From: Oenanthe sinensis
Lineage: Eukaryota > Streptophyta > Magnoliopsida > Apiales > Apiaceae
NCBI GenBank assembly: GCA_028671895.1
Contig: CM053810.1
Location: 64,419,501 to 64,483,500, forward strand
Length of the DNA: 64,000 nucleotides
Reading direction: 5' to 3'
Both the position numbers and the translations under genes were made by a program. A model generated the notes under the pieces. It did not search any database and was not told where the DNA came from. It saw only the letters and a list, made by a program, of their open reading frames with translations. Positions 58,501 to 64,000 of this stretch are shown here, in pieces. Numbering within the stretch: the first letter of the stretch is position 1; each line of letters starts with the position of its first letter.

Positions 58501-60876
58501 ATGTATTAGTGTCATACCAGCCTTATTTCTCATCAGTTTTCACCCAATTCTAAACAGCCTACGTGTTATCATCTCCAAGTATTACACGTATGTTTAGCAT
58601 GTGTAATAATATTGGCTTATTTGCTTACTAGGACAGGAAAACACACACACATTCACACACACATAGAGATTCTGATATTGATGTTCTATACATCACTTAT
58701 ACAGCATTGTCTGCAAAAAGTGAAGCATTTAGGATTGGAACAAACATCAGATGTTATCACGAAAGCTGTAAGGGATCAAGTGGAGGGCTCTGGACCCAGT
58801 TCAGATTGTCTGGTAAAAATTACGGATTCTTTGAGCTTAAAGTCCAATCAGGAGCTTCTTATTGAGGCTGTGGCCCTCGAAAAGTTGAAGGAGAATGCTG
58901 AACATGCTGAAAAGAATGGTGAAGTTGACTATCTTGATCAACTATTAGCTCTTGTTACATACATGCACGAGCGGCTTGTTCTGCTTAAACAGTCTGAGAG
59001 CTATAACACTGTTCAAATACCTGCTGATTTCTGTTGCCCTCTCTCGCTTGAGCTCATGGCAGACCCTGTAATTGTGGCTTCAGGACAGACCTATGAGCGG
59101 GCTTTCATCCGAAAATGGATTGATCTTGGGCTCAGTGTTTGCCCAAAGACGCGGCAAGTCTTGGCACATACTAATCTCATCCCTAACTACACTGTAAAGG
59201 CACTGGTTGCCCATTGGTGTGAATCTAAAGGTGTAAAGCTACCTGACCCCATGAGGTCAATGAATCTAAACATTCCTTCTTCACTACTAAAGCATGGAGC
59301 GTCTGGTGCACCCCGAGATTCACAAATGGCTCCTGATTCTACCCACTCAAGTGGTTCGCCGGGAAAGAACTTAAGTTCGTCTAGTGTAACCAATCGGGAG
59401 GGAACTTCTCCATCACATCCACGCTCATCTTCTGAGGATTCCTTATCCGAGGACATGAATGGCCTAAACATGAATGGCATGTCCCCCAGAAGATCTGAAA
59501 ACAGACAAGCTAACTCTGGGGATAAAAGTTTGATTTCGGGTTCTCAAACCATGTTACCTACAGGAGGAGAACTTCCAAATGTTTTGAGGACTAATGGGCT
59601 GTTATCTCAAGGTCATAATAGGACAAACTCAGCGTCCAGCACTCTTTCTAATGCAAACTTTTCACAAGGAATTCCTAGTGATAGCAACGAGGCCTCCTCG
59701 CAGGTCACCGCATACAGTAATGATGATTCAGGTGAGCTTACATCAGAACGCCAGTCTGCTGCTACTTTGTCTTCTGCACAGAGAGAGCCTGAGTCTTCAC
59801 CCCGATTTGAAACAAGATCTCGACCTCAGTCAATTTGGCGCCGGCCTTCTGATCGATTTGTTCCTAGAATTGTCTCTCCTGCTGTTGAGACAAGGGTCCC
59901 TTCTGCTGTTGAGACCCAAATTCAGAATATGGTTCAAAATTTGAGGAGCACTTCAATGGAAGTACAAAGAGATGCTACAGCTGAACTTCGTTTACTTGCA
60001 AAACATAACATGGACAATCGTATTGTAATTGCCAACTGTGGGGGCATACCCTTATTGGTCGGTCTACTTCGATCAACAGACACAACAACACAGGAAAATG
60101 CTGTCACTGCACTTCTTAATCTGTCAATTAATGATAACAACAAGGCTGCTATAGGAAATGCTGATGCAATTGAACCATTAATATATGTCCTCGAGACGGG
60201 GACCGCTGAAGCTAAAGAAAATTCTGCTGCCACACTTTTCAGTTTGTCTGTGATCGAGGATAACAAAGTCAAGATTGGCAGATCTGGTGCAATTCAACCT
60301 TTGGTGGATTTGTTGGGGCACGGAACTCCTAGGGGAAAGAAAGATGCAGCCACAGCTTTGTTTAACTTGTCAATATTTCATGAAAACAAGACCCGTATTG
60401 TGCAGGCTGGTTCTGTGAAGTACCTTGTGGAATTGATGGACCCTGCAGCAGGCATGGTTGATAAAGCTGTTGCTGTTCTGTCAAATCTTGCTACTATTCA
60501 CGAGGGAAGGGCGGCAATTGGCCAAGAAGGAGGCATTCCTGTCCTGGTTGAAGTTGTTGAATTGGGATCTGCAAGAGGGAAGGAGAATGCAGCTGCTGCC
60601 CTTTTACAGCTCTGCACTAACAGCAGTAGATTCTGCAATACAGTACTCCAGGAAGGAGCTGTTCCACCATTAGTGGCTTTGTCGCAGTCAGGCACCCCAA
60701 GAGCAAAGGAAAAGGTGCTCTGCTTTTCTTTGATTTTACTGCATAAAAGTACACTTAATTCTATTACAGACTGTGGTAAGAGATCTTAGACTAATATATT
60801 GGTAGCTTGCTTGCAGGCTCAAGCTCTTCTTAGCTACTTTAGAAACCAACGACATGGCAATGGTGGTAGAGGATAA
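52567..60876 (+). CDS. PUB4: U-box/ARM-repeat E3 ubiquitin ligase, PUB4-like
   Basis: Exons 52567-52842, 56789-56905, 58705-60714 and 60817-60876 are all phase 0 and give 820 residues. The N-terminal MEISKLKALL and the following ~200 residues form the UND domain. A U-box (about 236-305; IPADFCCPLSLELMADPV then VIVASGQTYER) binds E2 enzymes. A long Ser-rich linker (about 310-520) separates it from armadillo repeats (about 530-800) with NAVTALLNLS / NSAATLFSLS / DAATALFNLS type helices that bind substrate. The whole order matches Arabidopsis PUB4, which acts in anther/tapetum development, meristem control and receptor signalling; function here is by family. Start at 52567 rather than an upstream in-frame Met at 52552, which lies within the leader before the splice acceptor. 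Introns 1 (3.9 kb) and 2 (1.8 kb) are large and full of repeats. Confidence 0.93.
52846..52890. repeat. (CT)n / (CA)n simple repeat just after exon 1 donor
   Basis: TCTCTCTCTCCCTCTCTC followed by CTCACTCACACACTCACACA, starting a few bases inside intron 1. Confidence 0.9.
53249..54045. repeat. Two-copy ~399-bp tandem duplication in PUB4-like intron 1
   Basis: Copies start at 53249 and 53648, both opening CATATGGAGGTCTGAGATTT and ending AACTAAAAACCCAGATGT. A shorter third piece (TGGGGTCTGAGTTTTCATGG..., about 53188-53248) precedes them. Similarity is high, with scattered substitutions and small gaps. Confidence 0.9.
55929..56207. mobile_element. Long near-perfect hairpin MITE (Stowaway-like)
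   Basis: Ends CTACCTCCGTTCCACCCAAT and (inverse) CTCCCTACGTCCCACCCAAT, flanked by TA (55927-55928; 56208-56209). The inverted arms run almost the full 279 bases (TTGTTATCCTTTCGGAGAGA, then AAGGTCCG, GGAACTATACTTTAT etc. on both sides). The centre is a repeat of AATTTAAACATTAAATTTTT. It is inside intron 1 of the PUB4-like gene, so it would be transcribed as a foldback RNA. Confidence 0.85.
56930..58300 (-). mobile_element. Probable TE-derived block filling PUB4-like intron 2
   Basis: The left side contains TATCGCAAGTGCACGATCAT and GATTCGAACCACAAGGACTA, phrases I recognise as frequent in plant repeats, and the right side reads (minus strand) TTGATTAGTGCATATTTTTG. Inside, a ~130-base unit (AAATCTAATAGGGG..., ...TTCATTTCCCAAGCTCAACT) occurs at about 57428-57555 and 57668-57795. 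No coding capacity or clear target duplication; class unknown. Confidence 0.45.
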
Positions 60877-62975
60877 CTGCTAAAGTTTTAAGGGGTATTT
60901 CCTCTAATGTTTCAGGTAAGAGTCATACAGTGTACATTTGATGTTGCAAATAATGCATGAGTGTTGTAGTCGATTTATGTGTGTCCTTAATTTTTCGAAA
61001 AGCCGGAGAAAAAAGAAAGAAAAGAACTGGTTTAAGGAGGCTTATTAGGCTCTTTGGTAGTAACCTTGTGAATTGTCAAACTTTGTATATGTAGCTCTAT
61101 TTTTGCAGCTTCTATATTGTATCTGGGACTGCAGATAATTATATTCTAAAGAAAAAAATAGTTATGTGTTTTCCCATGTTTTGAGAATAATTTGGAGATG
61201 AATTATCTAATTTTGATCAATATCAATGCAAGTCATTCATTATACATTTTTTTAATAAAGAAAAGTTGTTCTTTTAACTATGATGATATAATTCTAAATA
61301 AATATGTGAATAGTTAATGGCAATGTATGAGGTCCTATGTAATTCGGTACAACCATACAAGCATTTAGTCACCGAGCAGATGGCGTAGAACTCATTTTTG
61401 GAATGCGAGAGGGTCTGATTCTCTCTGTTCTGGACAATGTTTATGGAAAATTGTTGTACAATTTTAAAACTCAGAACTCAAATGTAAATTAACTACTAGG
61501 GAAAAGATAACATGAGATGGTTATTATGTAAACAAATCTACCTTTTTCTGTTTTTTGTTCTAATTCGAACAATGTACTTTTTATCAATCGATGCTTATCT
61601 TTTTTTTTCTTTTTCTTTTTTTGCTAAATAATCGATGCTTATCTCTAATGATATCTCACTAACTTTTTCTAGTCAGTAGAAAGTAGCACATATGATGTCC
61701 CAATTTATTTGTTCCTTTTTAAGTCAAATTGATCAAAATTTGAATGATAATTAAAAATTATTAGTTTATAATTTTTAAAATCTGAAAATTATATTTTAAA
61801 ATAAATTTTATATATTTTTTAATAATATAATTTTTTTTCAATTATATAATATATGTAATTTTCAGTTAAGATTGAGTCAATTTGATCGCACAAAGTCAAA
61901 CAAGTATAATTTGAGACCGAGGAAGTAAAAAAATTCCGTTTAATTCATGGCTCCAACATTTTTATGTCTCCTTTCTGGTTATTGCCGGAGACTTTGATGT
62001 ATGATTCTTTATTGAAATTTCCAGTTTGGGGGTGGGAATGTAAACAAAATTTATGGGGAAAGAGGGAATAAAAAAAATTGCGATTAATTTTGCAAGGAAA
62101 ATAGAGTTTTTGTTCTTAAATTAATGGGAGTGAACAAAAATGGAGTATAAAATATTTTCGATTAACTTTGCAAGGAAAAAATAATTTTGTTCCTGAATTA
62201 ATGAGTTTAATTCTCTTTTATTCTGCTTGAAGAAAATATTGGTAATCCCCCGAGGTGAGCCAACACAACACAGCTGGAATATTGTGATACCAACAAAAAT
62301 ATCGACACGTTAATAGCTCGGTGTTGGACACAATTGGAATATTGTAAGTGTCTTAATAATTACTGGTATTCTCTGTTAAAAAAATATAAAAAAAATAATT
62401 ACCGGTATTCCTTAATTAATTGGTAATGTAATAAAAATAGTAATATGGTAAATTTATCTGAAATTCATAGTCACGTGTTCGGATCCGAGTAATCATATTA
62501 TTACTTGTTATTTCTTTCTATTAGAGTTTGATTAAAAGAGGTCTTTTGGTAGGTGAGTTGTGAGTAGATAGCAATAGCAAGGGCCTACAGAATTACTAAA
62601 GCAAACTTTTTTAAAATCATTTTGGACCATAGCACTAGTATAAGAATCAATAAAAGAAAAGCAGCGAACGAAAGGGTACAATAATGTGTAATAAATAAAA
62701 TAGTAACGATAACAATAATAAGATAATTCAGAGAGAGAGGGAGAGTAGCAGTAAATAAACTAAATGCAAAGAAAGAAAAGATTGGTTGCTCCTAACAGCT
62801 GTAATGTAACACTAAAAATAAAGGAAAGAAAAAATAATAACCAATGGGGGGCAACAGCACAGCAGAAAAGATGAGATCCACAAGAAGACTATACTCATAC
62901 TATGTTTATCAAATGGCGAGAAAAACAAATTGGGTGGGTGGTAGCGGTGTTATTGACGGAATAAGTTGTTTTCAT
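60877..62975. other. Intergenic between PUB4-like and AGP genes (convergent)
   Basis: 3' UTRs of the two convergent genes plus AT-rich spacer. Contains the AT-rich MITE at 61697-61927. The stretch near 61375-61430 (GAGCAGATGGCGTAG ... GAGGGTCTGATTCTC) looks faintly tRNA-like but does not make a good cloverleaf. No gene seen. Confidence 0.5.
61697..61927. mobile_element. AT-rich MITE (AAATTGATCAAAATTT family)
   Basis: The left end (GTCCCAATTTATTTGTTCC, then AAGTCAAATTGATCAAAATT) and the right end (inverse of CTTCCTCGGTCTCAAATTAT, then TTTGACTTTGTGCGATCAAA) pair as imperfect inverted repeats. The core resembles sequence at about 36840-37020 and around 12740-13060. Confidence 0.6.
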
Positions 62976-64000
62976 CTAGACAAGCAGCATCCCAAACACA
63001 GCCCATCCCAACACCAAGCCTCCCACTATCTTTTGCACGCTCTTCAAGTTCTCTGCTCCACTCTGCATTTTTTTGTCACGTTGTTCCAGTCAATCAAGTA
63101 CAAGTACATGACACAAATTCATTACTACACTACTGTATTATTACTACTACGTATTACTTGCAATAAACACAAAGGACCGTTTGTTGCTTAAAACTTACAG
63201 TCAGAGTCTAACCTAACCATGCGTTGAATTGTAACGATTCATTTCATTAAAACTAACAATCACTAACTACTTTGTTACTGTACTCGTATTTTAGCCCGTT
63301 GCATCAGCTAATTATACTCCCTCCTGCCCACAATAATAGTCTGTTTTGAAAAAAAATTGTACCATAATAGTGATTCATTTCTACTTTCAATATAAAAAAA
63401 TTTAAATTTATCCTTTTCTTGTCATTTCCAATATAAAATTTAATTTATTTAATATAAAATAGTCATAATAAATATGATATGCACGAAAAATTATTGTATA
63501 ACTAACTCTTCTTAATAAACGTTATTTTTCTTAAATAGACTATGATCAAGAGTACTGTACTGTAATCAATTACTCAGATCTGGATTTAAATTAATGGGAA
63601 ATAAATTCACATGCAGTGTTTTTATTAATGCAGCTACCGAATCCATGTCAGATCTCTTAATTTAGTCTACCAACCACATGGATTTTAATTAAACGCATGT
63701 TAAATAATACGAGTACGAGTAAATTATGTATATAAATAATTAGCCGATATTTAAAAAATAGGAAGATCTAATTAAGTGCATGGGTATACCTCGTCGGCGA
63801 GTGACGGAGCAGGCGAGTCAGAATCGGGTCCAGGAGCCTCAGCAGGTGGAGCCGGTGGTCCAGCCAGATCCGGGGACGGAGCGGGTGCACTCGACTTCTT
63901 TCCCTTCTTCTTACTAGGAGCCGGTGCAGGAACAGATGCAACAGGTGCACTCACCGGAGCAACCTCAGGTGTCGGTGCTGGTGGCGACAATGTCGGTGTA
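62976..64000 (-). CDS. Lysine-rich arabinogalactan protein, 3' part (5' end outside window)
   Basis: The terminal coding exon is 63062-62976 and the preceding exon runs from beyond 64000 down to 63790. Donor GTATAC and acceptor GCAG join in phase 0 as SLADE-SGAENLKSV. The upstream exon is a Pro/Ala/Ser/Thr-rich AGP backbone (APAPSPDLAGPPAPPAEAPG) interrupted by the lysine cluster KKKGKK. The last exon gives SGAENLKSVQKIVGG followed by a hydrophobic tail (LVLGWAVFGMLLV) and stop, a GPI-anchor addition signal with a probable cleavage site at the Ser-Gly-Ala. This is the AGP17/18/19-type plan: a hydroxyproline-O-glycosylated proteoglycan on the outer plasma membrane. The signal peptide and start are outside the window. 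A MITE lies in the intron. The plus-strand frames over the last exon are not genes. Confidence 0.85.
63317..63552. mobile_element. Stowaway-like MITE in AGP intron
   Basis: Left CTCCCTCCTGCCCACAATAA then TAGTCTGTTTTG, right inverse AAATAGACTATGATCAAGAG, flanked by TA (63315-63316; 63553-63554). Length 236. It is inside the last AGP intron (63063-63789). Confidence 0.75.

Noticed and set aside
61375..61430. tRNA- or SINE-like stretch with a B-box-like word (GGGTCTGATTCTC)
   Set aside because: I could not form acceptor or anticodon stems and saw no flanking duplication or poly-A end.
62844..63191. 115-residue plus-strand frame near the AGP gene
   Set aside because: It is antisense to the last AGP exon, whose GPI-signal reading with matching splice phase is far better supported.

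Overview
This window is nuclear DNA from a flowering plant, almost certainly a eudicot. The genes have GT-AG introns, AT-rich introns and spacers, and proteins of land-plant-specific families: CrRLK1L kinase, CYP81 P450, GT47 xyloglucan galactosyltransferase, GH3, plant U-box/ARM ligase and lysine-rich arabinogalactan protein. The species cannot be fixed from sequence reading alone. There are no operons, CRISPR arrays, rRNA genes or convincing tRNA genes.

Layout. 1-917 is non-coding. 918-3401 (-) is an intronless malectin-like receptor kinase. 4384-8353 (-) holds one complete two-exon CYP81-type P450 and, upstream of it, a duplicate first exon with no second exon of its own. 9385-10818 (-) is an XLT2-like GT47 galactosyltransferase. 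10819-14876 is a TE-rich spacer. 14877 to about 17514 (+) is a small mitochondrial protein of the NOXY2/NFD6 type, assembled here from short exons. 19319-19960 (+) is a single-finger C2H2 repressor. 19961-27343 is gene-poor. 27344-29612 (+) is a three-exon GH3 acyl-acid amido synthetase. 29613-38575 is a repeat-rich spacer with a DNA transposon interrupted by a solo-LTR-like insertion and a well-preserved TRIM retroelement. 38576-42487 (+) is a four-exon NRAMP metal transporter. 43685-50042 (+) is a twelve-exon membrane-anchored aspartyl protease. 52567-60876 (+) is a PUB4-like U-box ligase with very large introns. 62976-64000 (-) is the 3' part of a lysine-rich AGP whose 5' end lies beyond the window.

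The genes do not form a pathway cluster. Several concern the cell surface and wall (receptor kinase, xyloglucan galactosyltransferase, AGP, membrane aspartyl protease) and others hormone or metal handling (GH3, NRAMP), but this is ordinary plant gene neighbourhood. I did not find a clearly new multi-gene system. The most interesting signals are in the non-coding DNA: (a) an orphan P450 first exon that could splice to its neighbour's second exon; (b) a solo-LTR-like insertion with 5-bp target duplications carrying about 14 TTCTCGA units, nine of them TTCTCGAA, which fits the TTCnnGAA heat-shock-factor dyad; (c) a TRIM element with exact target duplications and an internally duplicated 3' LTR; (d) a long near-perfect MITE hairpin inside the PUB4-like intron; and (e) nested MITEs. 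Gene models were built by reading splice sites and checking that codon phase is kept across every junction; no transcript data were available.
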